Of a stretch of 28,528 nt of DNA, positions 1-9,297 are shown piece after piece. The translations under genes were made by a program, and so were the position numbers. Below the pieces are notes generated by a model. The model saw nothing but the letters and a program-made list of their open reading frames with translations, was not told the origin of the DNA and searched no databases. Every line of letters begins with the position of its first letter. Positions within the stretch are counted from its first letter, which is position 1. This DNA comes from Apostichopus californicus. Lineage: Eukaryota; Echinodermata; Holothuroidea; Aspidochirotida; Stichopodidae. The DNA is taken from positions 1 to 28,528 of the forward strand of contig JAIPMN010007017.1 in NCBI GenBank assembly GCA_020650975.1, read 5' to 3'.

Positions 1-482
1 AGTGAAAGTTTCGTACAGAGTGCTTCAAACATGTGCTATAGGCCTATATGTATTAATACTGTGTACACTGTACAGTGCAGTGACGGAAATGTATCATACT
101 GCAGACTATACTGTTTTGCATATATTCATTCAAAACTCGTGAACTCGCGTCGTGAAGTTGATGTTATCGTACCCATTCCACGGCTCATGAATCTTAGAAA
201 ACGTAAACACGAACCAAATTGAATGTAGCGTATGTATCATAAGTAAGGTCAACATATTATTATCCAAGCATTAAAAGTAAAGTTAGGACGTTTGAAGGGA
301 TTTACCCTGTAACTACACTTAATTAAGTGTCGGTGTGTTATTCAGTGTATGTCTTCGAACTTCCAAGCGATGGTCATTATTGGTAGGCTGACGTAACGAG
401 CAATCTGATTGGCTGAAAACTCTATAATTGCAAACCTGTTTGGGAAAAAAAATATTCGCCGGCCGGAGCCTACAACTAGTTC
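1..482. other. 5' flank, no gene recognised
   Basis: I see no exon with recognisable protein similarity. Open frames here are short and lack codon-like character. The palindromic TAGGCCTA-type word occurs near position 40 and recurs at several places in the window (for example about 4355 and 13235), apparently as a genome-wide word preference. Confidence 0.5.
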
Positions 483-915
483 ATTTCATTTTCATTTTAT
501 TTATTTCGTCTATACATAAGAACAATAGAACAAAGTGGTACAGTATATACAGGACACTAGAAAAACCATAGTAGTTTATCGAGCTAGCGACCAAAAAATA
601 ACAAGTACTCACATTCTCAGGTTTGCCTTCCTAATCCCCTTACTTCTCTTTCACCTCTGTAACTATAATAACCGGGAGCTCTAATTGTTATACCCCTCAG
701 AATGTTTCTCCACAACCATTAATCCTCTCATCACTCTTTCCTTTCCATCTTCCTCTCCTTTGTTGTGCCTAATTTGCCTCTATTCATTGCTCATTTGTGG
801 AATTTAACCAACTGTCGGACTGTGTCTCTTAATTAGTCCTTACTCTGTTTTGTTTTACACTAATTCTGTTAACCTCTGAAGAAGATTCGTCTGGGATCGA
901 GAAGTCCCTCTTTCT
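483..915 (-). repeat. Retroelement-like 3' end, minus orientation
   Basis: Read on the minus strand, this stretch starts with a core containing ATCTTCTTCAGAGG (RC of about 877..891 region) and finishes at 481..508 with an A-rich tail of AAATAAATAAAATG-type repeats, as non-LTR element 3' ends do. A related core in the opposite genomic orientation lies in MVP intron 3 (about 10912..10950). No reverse transcriptase coding sequence is visible, so this would be a 5'-truncated or non-autonomous copy. The family name is unknown and the boundaries are approximate. Confidence 0.4.
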
Positions 916-965
916 TGTACATATTAAAACTAAAATAACAAAAAAATAACAAACATATTAAACGT

Positions 966-1163
966 TTACTTATTAAGAGAAGACGAATCACATCATCCGA
1001 TAAAAACAAAAACTGTTAAATATTTAACTGCTAGCAACACTAGCTGAACTATAGTGTTGTTTGTGGACCCATGACAGGCAGTGTCCTTCAAATGAATATA
1101 TATAGCAGGACAACTTGATCAGATAACTCAGATTTGATTGAAATATTGCTGATTGTTATCCAC
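966..1163 (+). repeat. Third copy of the pre-MVP repeat, left part of the partial duplication
   Basis: This stretch shares long blocks with the tandem repeat at 8501..9047, including TTGTTAAATATTTA-like, CAGGCAGTGTCCTTC and GATCAGATAACT words in the same order. It carries features of both units (the GATCAGATAACT of unit B and the CAGATTTGATTGAAATATTG of unit A). It therefore probably descends from a state before or during the tandem duplication. At about 1164 the similarity jumps to sequence matching 9598 in MVP intron 1. Confidence 0.7.
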
Positions 1164-1999
1164 TCTTCACATGCTTTGTGTTCAGTTAACTTATCGATTG
1201 TGTGTATATCAGTATTACTTTTAGTTCACCTGTAACCCATAAATATATAAACTATGATCTGTGAACTGCGGTTATTTTTCAGGGTATTGTTTGCACCCCA
1301 AAACATGATCACGATTCCACCACGCAATTACTGTATCATTGAAAACCCAGCCCAACATGATGGAGATGGTAACGTTGTACTTGACCGGAATGGACACTGA
1401 GGTCAAGCTTTATCATGCAGACTCAGAGATACGGTTTTCCCAGAACCCATTCCTCTTTATCCAGGGGGATTAACTTGATTACTCCATCTATAGTTAAAGT
1501 CTGTAAAGTTGTTTTGTTCGCTTCACTAAATGTCTCTGATGGATGTTACTGGGCATATTGGAAGCTTTTATCTCCATAAAGCTTTAGCAATGTCTCTCAA
1601 AATTTCAACAAAACTGTCTATAAGTTCATCACCCTTCTGGGCATTGCCTATATATGCTTGCCCTATTTAATGGCCAATTTTACATTTTTGAAGCTTTTAC
1701 TGTAAGCTTTACTACCACCAAAGCAATTTAACCTTCATTCACAGACTTTAATGAAGTTACGCAGTTGGTTATCATTTATTGCTGTAAATCTCTCATTCCC
1801 TCGGAAATAACTCCACTGAAAATTGTGCCTGTCTGTGTGCTATCCTTGACTTTGAAGATGTGAAGAAGGTCCAGGGACTTACACTCCCAGGAAGGAGGTC
1901 ATTGTTGATGTATATATATGCCAGAGGAACCCTGATCAAACCAAACCAGGCCATCAAACTTAGGGCCCGCAAAGAGACCAAGGGCTCCCGGTTCCTCCC
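1164..1999 (+). pseudogene. Partial MVP duplication (intron 1 end, exon 2, intron 2, exon 3 part)
   Basis: This is an unprocessed duplicated fragment of the MVP gene. It matches 9598..~10500 nearly base for base: the end of intron 1 with its TTTTTCAG acceptor, exon 2 (about 1282..1472), the whole of intron 2, and part of exon 3 (about 1799..1999). Because introns are retained, it arose by DNA duplication, not retroposition. It is broken in several ways. A short insertion in exon 2 near 1394 brings an in-frame stop, and the exon 2 donor region is rearranged (AGGGGGATTAAC instead of the parent exon end). Exon 3 lacks about 16 bp after the VP codons and about 37 bp across the part encoding the VAGDEWLF motif. 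An AT-rich patch replaces the sequence after the VD codons near 1907. Similarity ends near 1999, where the parent exon 3 continues. The copy has no counterpart of exon 1 and its start codon, so no functional product is expected. Confidence 0.92.
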
Positions 2000-2637
2000 A
2001 CTGGTGACGCCTCTACGCATAAAGGCCAACCATAACAGCAGATACTACAGGGAACATGTTTTATATCAGATTGTACTATGTGGTAACTCTTTGATACGCA
2101 ATTTGTCGTTTGTAAAGTTCAAATTTATGCACGTCATTTCTGTCTCGAAATAGAGTCAATATTCATTTTGAAAATGGTGAATGTTCGAACCTGGTTATAG
2201 GACATTAAAATATTGTTACAATTTGAATTTCATGTAACATTAAAATATTCATTAATTAAAATTTGCTTCACCATTGGGTGTGTGTGTGGGGAGGGGAGGG
2301 TGGGTAGGGCGGCACCCCCCCCATTTTCCCGTGATGTGCACTTTTCATATACGTTTTTACAATATCAAAATGTTCCCAACTGTTCTCCCTACTCAATGTG
2401 CCCCACCATCACTTTGGAATTTCTCGTGCCCCCACTAGAAATGGAACACAATCATACTCGGTGTGTCCTATAATTTGTGAAGGTTTTGTAAGCCAGTCTG
2501 CAGCTGGCACATGGATTAACTGGAAAGGGAATTTTGCATGCACTGAAGAATTCTACATGTCGTACCGTGTACTGTATAGCACAAGGAAAGCTGGAAGATA
2601 AGATTAAATTTAGACTTTAGAAATAACAGAAGACTCT
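2000..2637. other. Intergenic, GC-run patch, no gene recognised
   Basis: After the partial MVP duplication I see only short overlapping frames without family features. A GT/G-rich tract followed by a C run (about 2277..2325) interrupts otherwise AT-rich sequence. It could be the decayed end of another small transposon, but I find no flanking target duplication. Confidence 0.4.
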
Positions 2638-2647
2638 TGTATTTCTA

Positions 2648-3091
2648 CACTGGCGGATCAAAGGGGGGGGCAACGGGGGCCATGCCCCCCCCCAAAGGTG
2701 AGCCAAAAAGTGTTTCCGAACATCCGCTAAATCATATGATTGGAAATTTAAAAAATCGAGAGGAATAGCAGTGGTAGACTATCACCATTTTGAAGTTACA
2801 GGCTGGTTGTAAGAAATTTATAACCTATGAAAAATAAAATATCTTGAGAAAGATGATCACAACTTTGTTTTATAAATATTTTAGAAAATTACACCTGGGA
2901 AACATTTTTTTTAGAAGTAAATTAACATCACCATTGTACACTTTTGTCGAATCAAATGGCATCTGAGGGCATTCAGCAATAGAAAATTTTCCAAAGGGGA
3001 GGGGGTCACCCCCTCCCCTTATACCCCTCACCCATATCACTCTAACGCCACTTTGGCCCCTCCCAAACAAAGGCCCTGGATCCGCCAGTCA
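2648..3091. mobile_element. Non-autonomous DNA transposon (MITE), ~444 bp, hAT-like ends
   Basis: The ends carry the terminal inverted repeat CTGGCGGATC (starting 2650) and GATCCGCCAG (ending 3089). Each end is followed inwards by long G or C runs. The element is flanked by a perfect 10-bp direct repeat TGTATTTCTA (2638..2647 and 3092..3101), the expected footprint of insertion. The terminal sequence is like that of many hAT elements, although hAT normally makes 8-bp duplications. A Mutator-like origin is the alternative. There is no transposase, so it must have been moved in trans. The frames that cross it are incidental. Confidence 0.82.
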
Positions 3092-3194
3092 TGTATTTCT
3101 ATGGTCTAAGTGTAAGAAATGATTAAGTTAGGGACTCGATATGGATAGAACTACCGTATTGTTCTGAAATGGCAATAATTATCATAAATGATGT

Positions 3195-3541
3195 CAGTGG
3201 CGTAGAAAAGTACTTTTGGGTGGGGGGGCTGAAGACTGATGGCCGGCCTGGGGGAGGGGTCTTTTTTGGGTTTTTTTTTTTGCATATCCAGGTGGCCTCA
3301 GATGCAATTTGGTGCAATATAGCACACTTCAACACCCACTCCATTTTGTAAATAATTTTGCATTTTCACCTGGCCTTAGATGCAATTTGGTGCTCCAAAT
3401 GAGATTTTTCTCTCATTTGGAAATGAAAAAGGGGTTTTCTGACTTGCGGAGCGGGGGGCGGAATGATACTTCCGCCCCACCATATTTTTCACTGGGGGGG
3501 GGGGGCTGGCGCCCCCAGCCCCACCGGTTCCTACGCCCTTG
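3195..3541. mobile_element. Non-autonomous hAT-type MITE, ~347 bp
   Basis: The left end starts CAGTGGCGTAG and the right end finishes CTACGCCCTTG, an imperfect terminal inverted repeat. A perfect 8-bp target duplication AATGATGT flanks it (3187..3194 and 3542..3549), matching the hAT superfamily. G-rich subterminal tracts flank an interior with two direct copies, about 78 bp apart, of a block around AGATGCAATTTGGTGC (about 3300 and 3378). There is no transposase. It lies about 100 bp from the preceding element. Confidence 0.9.
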
Positions 3542-3549
3542 AATGATGT

Positions 3550-4608
3550 ATATATAGTGCCCATCCATTAGCATTTTCTGAAAGCATGGATTATTTTAAT
3601 CAGTGACACCAAGAAAACATTGTGTCTCAAGTACAATTTACTGGCTAAAAACAAAAGTGTAAAAGTTTTACATTACGTTGCAACGGCTTGATATGTACGG
3701 AGCATTAACTTATATACATTAAAAAACAGTGAAAATCTCAAAATTTCTCGTCAAAACTTGTCATAACTTGACAAATCGCAATTCATACAGAATTTTTTTT
3801 TATTTGAAGAGAGGAAAAAGAACAGTGTAAGACGTTAATGCGCTTCCGTACTTACCATGTTTGGAAGAAAATTTAACTCAGTTGCACCATTTAACGCAAT
3901 GAGGAAGTTATGTATCAACCCTCTTAATAATGGATTCTACCCTTGCAAATATTCATTTTGTTTTTAATTTAGCTAAAAATATCCATGAAACATTAAACAT
4001 AATTTTTTGATGTCTTGGTGGTATTTTACTCATTGAATGTCTTAATCTTTATGTTTTACTGGACGAATGTAGTTATGAGCAGCTACCATACCTTAGGAAA
4101 ATAGGGGGTTAGTGTTTGTTGACGACGTAGTGATGAAAGACAAAAATAAACATTACGTGTTTCTTACACCCTAGCCCTGTATTGAATCAGCTCCGTCGAG
4201 TGTGATATCAGAATCAATACAGCGTTATCCGAAACAGGTCGTGTAGACGTATGTCACTCTGATGCACTGGTGAGCTTCGAATTGGTTACCTTCTGTAAGT
4301 ATGAAGAAGCTATTAATACTGTTGGATAGACGCATCTTTGCATATTTCTAGGCTAGGCCTAGGTATTGTAATATATTCGCTCATATACTTCCTTCATCCT
4401 CCCTTAAACTAAAGTAAAGAACACTTAGGTTTGGCCTAGCCTAGTATTATTATATTACAAGTGTACACAGCCCAGGATACCCATAGCACTTACGTTAGGG
4501 CTTGGTGTGCAAAGTAATGGTTCATCGGTCATATGACACAAGCAGAATTATGAAGTACTTCCTCAAAATCAGACTGTATAGCTGATACTGATAGTCATAG
4601 AAAGTTAC
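3550..4608. other. Intergenic; possible untranslated first exon near 4190..4294
   Basis: I see no coding exon. The only notable signal is a strong splice-donor-like sequence, TTCTGTAAGTATG at 4291..4303, preceded by about 100 bp of less AT-rich sequence. MVP begins with a 5'UTR that appears to be spliced at an acceptor at 9093, so an untranslated first exon must lie somewhere upstream and this is one candidate. That link is inference only. Confidence 0.2.
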
Positions 4609-4822
4609 ACCACAAAATGTAATAATTGACACAAAATGTCATCTTAACCAGATATGTAATAACATTCGCCACAAAATGCAATCTTATTTTTCTTAACTGC
4701 AAATATAATAAATAATTTGACGCAACATGTAATTATCCTTTAACGAGGTACACAATACCTTTTTGATGCAAAATGTAATAAAATTTAAGGGAAATGTAAT
4801 AATGCAAATTGTAATAACTTTT
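4609..4822 (+). repeat. Degenerate cluster of CACAAAATGTAATAA-like motifs
   Basis: About seven loosely spaced copies of the motif CACAAAATGTAATAA occur here (near 4612, 4630, 4671, 4721, 4765, 4792 and 4803). One has the extended form TTCGCCACAAAATG (4665..4678). The same words occur in reverse complement at 7620..7726, which marks an interspersed repeat family rather than chance AT-richness. Confidence 0.6.
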
Positions 4823-7619
4823 GTTCATGTCATACTTGGAAACACTTTTATGGATAGACGTCATAAGTCATGTGATCAGTTTTGTTGGAACAATAAAACA
4901 CAGAATTAAGGGCGATTTTACAACTTCACACCTGACAATGGTAAAACCAATCTTGATGGCAATGGTAATCTGGTATGTAAGGTAGGGGTTGAATCCACCA
5001 CAGGCTCATACATTTAGGGCCTCAAATTTAACAGCCGTCCGATCACACAAGACGACTTAATTCACATCGGATAACCTAATAATCTGCTTAGGTTGTCCGA
5101 CGGACGACTAGTTGATTTGCTGTTAGTGTTCAACACTTCAAACAAAACTTGGAAAATCCCTATTCTTTAAAATAAAAATCTGCCCCTCCATTCATATTAG
5201 AAACAATGTAAGAAATAAATCACATTTTGGTACGTTCCATAATGAGCGGAAAATCCTACACTTTAGCTGTACATGCACACCCCTTGGCTATGTTGCTGCA
5301 ATGTAAGTGCTGTATACCCTGGGCTTGCCCTCTGTCTCTTGAAATGATTCTGCAACCCAACATCATGATCAATCATGAACAGTGTTATGCACCACATAAA
5401 ATGTCTATAACTCTACACAGTTCTGTCCAAGATTTTCCATCTCCGTAAGATTAATCACTAAGAGTAAGACTTAAGCCTCAGACTGATAGACTCGGCCTGG
5501 GTAGCCTAACCTTTGGGTACTCACCTACAAGGCCAAATCAATACATTGTAGTATTACTTATGTACGGCTCTGGCGCAAGGCACGCCACTTTTAAAGCCCT
5601 AATGGCCCAGATTTTGTTGCTTTAAACTGTGGCGATACCTCAGTTCTGTTAAAGAGACGAAAAGTAAACAACAAAAATTTCAGGAGAGCAAAACACATTA
5701 TGAACAACTGGAACCAGCAGACCCAACGTATATGCAAACCTAACCAATCTCCAAATGGAAGAAGAGAACAGCATGATAGGCCTCTCTAAACAGACACAAT
5801 AAGGCCTAAATCATTAAACCAACTGAATACCAAACTTGAATAAATAATGAAAAATTGTCACATCAACCATTTACATGTTTGTTATTTTTTGGTGCTTTTA
5901 TTTGGACAACCAAAAAATCCTTTGGACTACCATACAGGTATATCAAGTGTGAAAAAGTTGTACATAATTTTCTGTGGGCCCTTTTTTCTGTGGATCTGTG
6001 GGCCCTTTCAACTTTCCCCTGTGACTGTTGATGATAGAGACTGCCTTTGATTATCTAATCTTAAGGGCATTGTACAGTCGTTTTACTGCTCATTCGTTTG
6101 CATGAATGATGTCTTTTGCTTCAGTCTACAGTTGATAGTAGTGTATGACGCGCCAGCATATATTGCAATCTAAAAAATTATTTCGTCTCAAATAACGATG
6201 CCTGGCTTCTGACCCTACAAACATTTTGCAATTAAGATCCTCCAAACACTTTTCTTCCAAAATAAAAATCTCTCAAATCATCCTGTCACATATAATCCAT
6301 TGGAGGCTAAGCCATATCCAACAGGCGTGTGGTGCTATTGTGTCTGCGCAGATAGCCAAATTTTAAAACCTGGGTTTTTACCTGGGAATAAAAAGCTCTT
6401 AGTAAAATTTCTTCGTTAAAAGCGTGAAACTGGGGGAGTCACATTATTCAATGTCAAGTTGAAAAGAAAATGAAAAGAAAATTGGGAGAGGTGGATTATA
6501 TTGACATATGTACTACCACTGGAAGGCCAATACACCAAACTGATACTGGACTGTATCAGGATTCACACTTTCGTTTCTTAAACTCAGCAAAAGGGAAACA
6601 CTTTTGGTGAATGCCATTTGGTGTTGGGCATGATATTTTTCATCACCAATCAAAAGACAGCTGCCTTCACCCTGAATTTGCCTATGATGGTGATTCTATA
6701 TTCAACACAACCCCATCCAAGGAATATGTATGTATGTTCTCCAATCCTTTGGGCCATCCCACAGTGCAGTAAAGGATTTAATTAAGGGACAAAAAAAGAA
6801 CTGTCACCTCTTTTTATATCGTTCCCCTCTATTTTAACTATTTCCTGGGGGGGGGTTTTCCCCGGTCTTAGCTCATCATCTACCACCTCTCCTTTAATGG
6901 CAACGAACCATTTCCTTGTTAATCCATCTGTAACCTAATTCCACTTGTATCACCAACACACAACCCCCCCCCCCCACACCTCCACCCTCCCCATTTAACG
7001 GCAAGGCTTTACCGCAGTAAGGACTATAGCCACCTGTTAGCTGATTCTCTTGAATCAGCTAAGATTCAGCTGATTAATTTCCAGCCCCAAACTAGTTCAA
7101 TTCAGGCCATTTGGGCCTTATAATTAATTCACTTTTCACTTTTATTTTGAAGAACTTAGTGTCCATGAGGGTTTTCAAGTTTGAAACTGGGCCCTACGAC
7201 AATGGCTACCAATATAGAAAGTTGTGAACATCAGAAAATTACTTTTAGAGAAATTGTTTTGTTTATGACATCACAGATATTAACAAAGATATATATATTA
7301 TATATGTACAGATCAATATTTGGCCAATTCTACTTTGTTATGCAGCAATATAATCTCACATTTCTTGTACTGATTCAAAATAGGCTATTCAGGAAGGAAT
7401 CACAACCCAACTTTGCGTTCTGGTTTGTTACATTATCAGTCGTATTACATTATTATGTAGTTATTTCATTATCAGTCACAATACTTGCTCCATGTTAAAA
7501 CTCCAGGAACTCTTTTAGCCCCATAGATAGTACTCCCCTGGTTACAACAGTTGTATTTAGGTTAATTCCAGTTAATATTCAGAGCACACATTGCAGTTGT
7601 CTTGGTTAATTGATTCAGG
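4823..7619. other. Long intergenic stretch, no gene recognised
   Basis: About 2.8 kb with only short frames (up to about 105 codons at 7181..7498) that show no family motif and have AT-driven composition. Notable simple features are a G run at about 6847..6856, a C run at about 6963..6976 and the hairpin listed separately at 7037. Traces near 6600 resemble a retroelement motif but are too weak to call. Confidence 0.5.
7037..7062. other. Perfect 11-bp hairpin
   Basis: TTAGCTGATTC and GAATCAGCTAA form a perfect 11-bp stem around a 4-base loop TCTT. A further partial copy, GATTCAGCTGATTAA, follows immediately (7064..7078). No function is evident. It may be the centre of a decayed foldback element. 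Confidence 0.6.
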
Positions 7620-7726
7620 TTATTACATTTTTATTACATTTCTTGTTAATTCTTTTATTACAGTTTACAAAAAGTTATGACATACTGTAACTCTTGAAAG
7701 GATTATTATATTTTGTGGCGAAAGTT
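7620..7726 (-). repeat. Reverse-oriented copy of the ATGTAATAA motif family
   Basis: TTATTACATTT occurs twice in tandem, then TTATTACA, then ATTTTGTGGCGAAAG (7710..7724). The last is the reverse complement of the TTCGCCACAAAAT form found at 4665. This is therefore the same repeat family as 4609..4822 in the opposite orientation. Confidence 0.6.
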
Positions 7727-8500
7727 GATTTTGTTTTGAGTATGTTTCGATGTTCCACATGTTTTGAGCCTGGGTATTGTATTTCAAGGTCATTCAATTC
7801 AATACTGTGCAGTTTTTAATTTCATAAAAACAAATACTATTTGAAATGTACTTGTCTTTTCTGGTTTAATTCATTTAATTAAAAGACTTAACTATAATGA
7901 ATGTCAACCAGTACATACATGTACAGTGTGTACAGTACATACATACAGTACATGTACTGGGTGTACATGTACAATTTGTCTTAGTGTTAGGTGTAAACAC
8001 AGTCTTCTGGCACTCATTGTCCTTATATATTTTGACACTTTTAAGTTGACATAACTCCACAAGATAATGTTTTTGTAGCCTAATTTTTGATATCCTGTTC
8101 TATGGGATAGACTCTATATGCATCTGTAATAGAAAGGTACTGCAGTAGGATGTTTAACTGCTGAGAAATGAGACCTCAAAAGTCAAGAAAATGCCAAAAT
8201 GCCACGGTGGGCGACAAATTGCGGAATTTCAAAGTGTGATAAATCGGTCAATTGTGAAGCAATGCAACTGAAATTTTCAGAATATGCTTATTGCATGGTG
8301 TTCCAATCATACAATGTGAATTTTTCAAAGATGTTGAACAACAACATACTCCAAAATTTGGTGATTTGATATGGAATGACCCTGTCAGCTGTTTCAAAAG
8401 AAAATTGTTCAACAAGGCTGAACTGTAGTGATGATGCCTTCAGTGCATGGATAGGGTTCTATTCAAATTAAACTATTTCTTATTAAGAAAAGATGAATCA
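7727..8500. other. Intergenic; palindromic TGTACA/ACATGT cluster
   Basis: No gene is recognised. Between about 7911 and 7975 the sequence is built almost entirely of overlapping palindromes such as TACATGTA, GTACAGTGTGTAC and GTGTACATGTAC. The rest is AT-rich. About 8190..8450 has more balanced composition and may be an old interspersed repeat, but no ends are visible. Confidence 0.45.
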
Positions 8501-9047
8501 TATCATTCCACAATTCATTCTGTAACAAAACTTGTTAAATATTTAACAGCATGAACAGGCAGTGTCCTTCATAGTAATAATATCAAAATCAGATTTGATT
8601 GAAATATTGAGCTGATTGTTACCCATTTGTATAGCCTGAGAAATTACTTATCAAGCTATGTCTGTTATGATTGTATGTTTATTAATAGCAGACTAAGTGA
8701 GGATGGTGCCAAGAAAAATGATAGATTATTCAGTACATACAAATCCAAAACTGATCCGTCATCATACAAATTCATATCATTCCATAATAACAAAAATTGT
8801 TAAATATTTATGAACAGGCATTGTCCTTCATAGGAATAATAGAAGGACTGGATCAGATAACTAAGAATTGATTGAAATATTAAGCTGATTGTAATCCATT
8901 GGAATAGCCTCAGAAATGACTTATCTACCTCTGTCTGTTATGATTGTATGTTTATAATCTAGACTAAGTGAGGATGGAACAACATCAAAAATGATGGATT
9001 ATTCAGTACATACAAATCCAAAACTGATCTGTCAATCATATAAATTG
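8501..9047 (+). repeat. Tandem duplication, two ~275-bp units
   Basis: Unit A (8501..8774) and unit B (8775..~9047) both begin TATCATTCCA. They share in the same order TTGTTAAATATTTA, GAACAGGCA.TGTCCTTCATAG, TTGATTGAAATATT, a TGTCTGTTATGATTGTATG block, GACTAAGTGAGGATGG and a TTATTCAGTACATACAAATC block near their ends. The pair ends about 45 bp before the splice acceptor of the MVP 5'UTR. A third, unduplicated copy accompanies the broken MVP fragment at 966..1163. Confidence 0.88.
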
Positions 9048-9093
9048 GTCAGTTTACAAATATGTATTAATATTCAAATTGCTTTATTTTCAG

Positions 9094-9142
9094 CTGGAGA
9101 ATTACTTTGACAGATAATCAGTAAATTCTTGCTAAGATCAAA
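9094..9142 (+). other. MVP 5'UTR, part spliced onto coding exon 1
   Basis: A pyrimidine-rich tract and acceptor TTTATTTTCAG ends at 9093. The 49 bases after it lead to the start codon and contain an in-frame TAA (9122..9124), so the coding frame cannot extend further upstream. The bases before the ATG (ATCAAA) put an A at -3, a favourable initiation context. An untranslated exon further upstream is implied. Splicing at 9093 is inferred from the site alone. Confidence 0.5.
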
Positions 9143-9297
9143 ATGAGTCGAGGATCAAGAGGGGAACAGGGTGGGCAGTCGAACGATTCTATTTATAGAA
9201 TTCCGCCTTATTACTATGTTCATGTACTGAACCACAATACCAATGTAACCAAGGTGGAGGTAGGCCCCCAAACCTACATCAGACAGGACCATGAAAG
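9143..9297 (+). CDS. MVP: MVP coding exon 1 (residues 1-52)
   Basis: Encodes the N-terminus and the first structural repeat. About 17 residues starting [12 protein letters not shown] precede the conserved [12 protein letters not shown] and the [15 protein letters not shown] stretch. The start is set by the in-frame stop at 9122. The exon ends in phase 2 inside an Arg codon, at the donor AAG|GTAAGG. Intron 1 (9298..9716) contains a palindromic ATACCGGTAT cluster at about 9490..9530. Confidence 0.95.

Noticed and set aside
1860-2153. 97-codon open frame overlapping the partial MVP copy
   Set aside because: It is a chance frame through the broken exon 3. Only the short [15 protein letters not shown] piece is MVP-like and no start, splice or upstream exon supports expression.
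2181-2197. TGTTCGAACCTGG resembling the B box of a Pol III vault RNA or tRNA
   Set aside because: No matching A box (TRGCNNAGYGG) lies at the right distance upstream, no T-run terminator is suitably placed, and no cloverleaf folds around it.
6540-6790. Possible gypsy-type reverse transcriptase relic around a MPFGV-like translation near 6610
   Set aside because: Only a four-to-five residue match (MPFG) with a stop just before it, no further conserved blocks such as the YxDD region, and no LTRs seen. A translated search against reverse transcriptases would decide.
7181-7498. 105-codon open frame
   Set aside because: Its composition follows AT-rich noncoding DNA, it shows no family motif and it has no splice partners.
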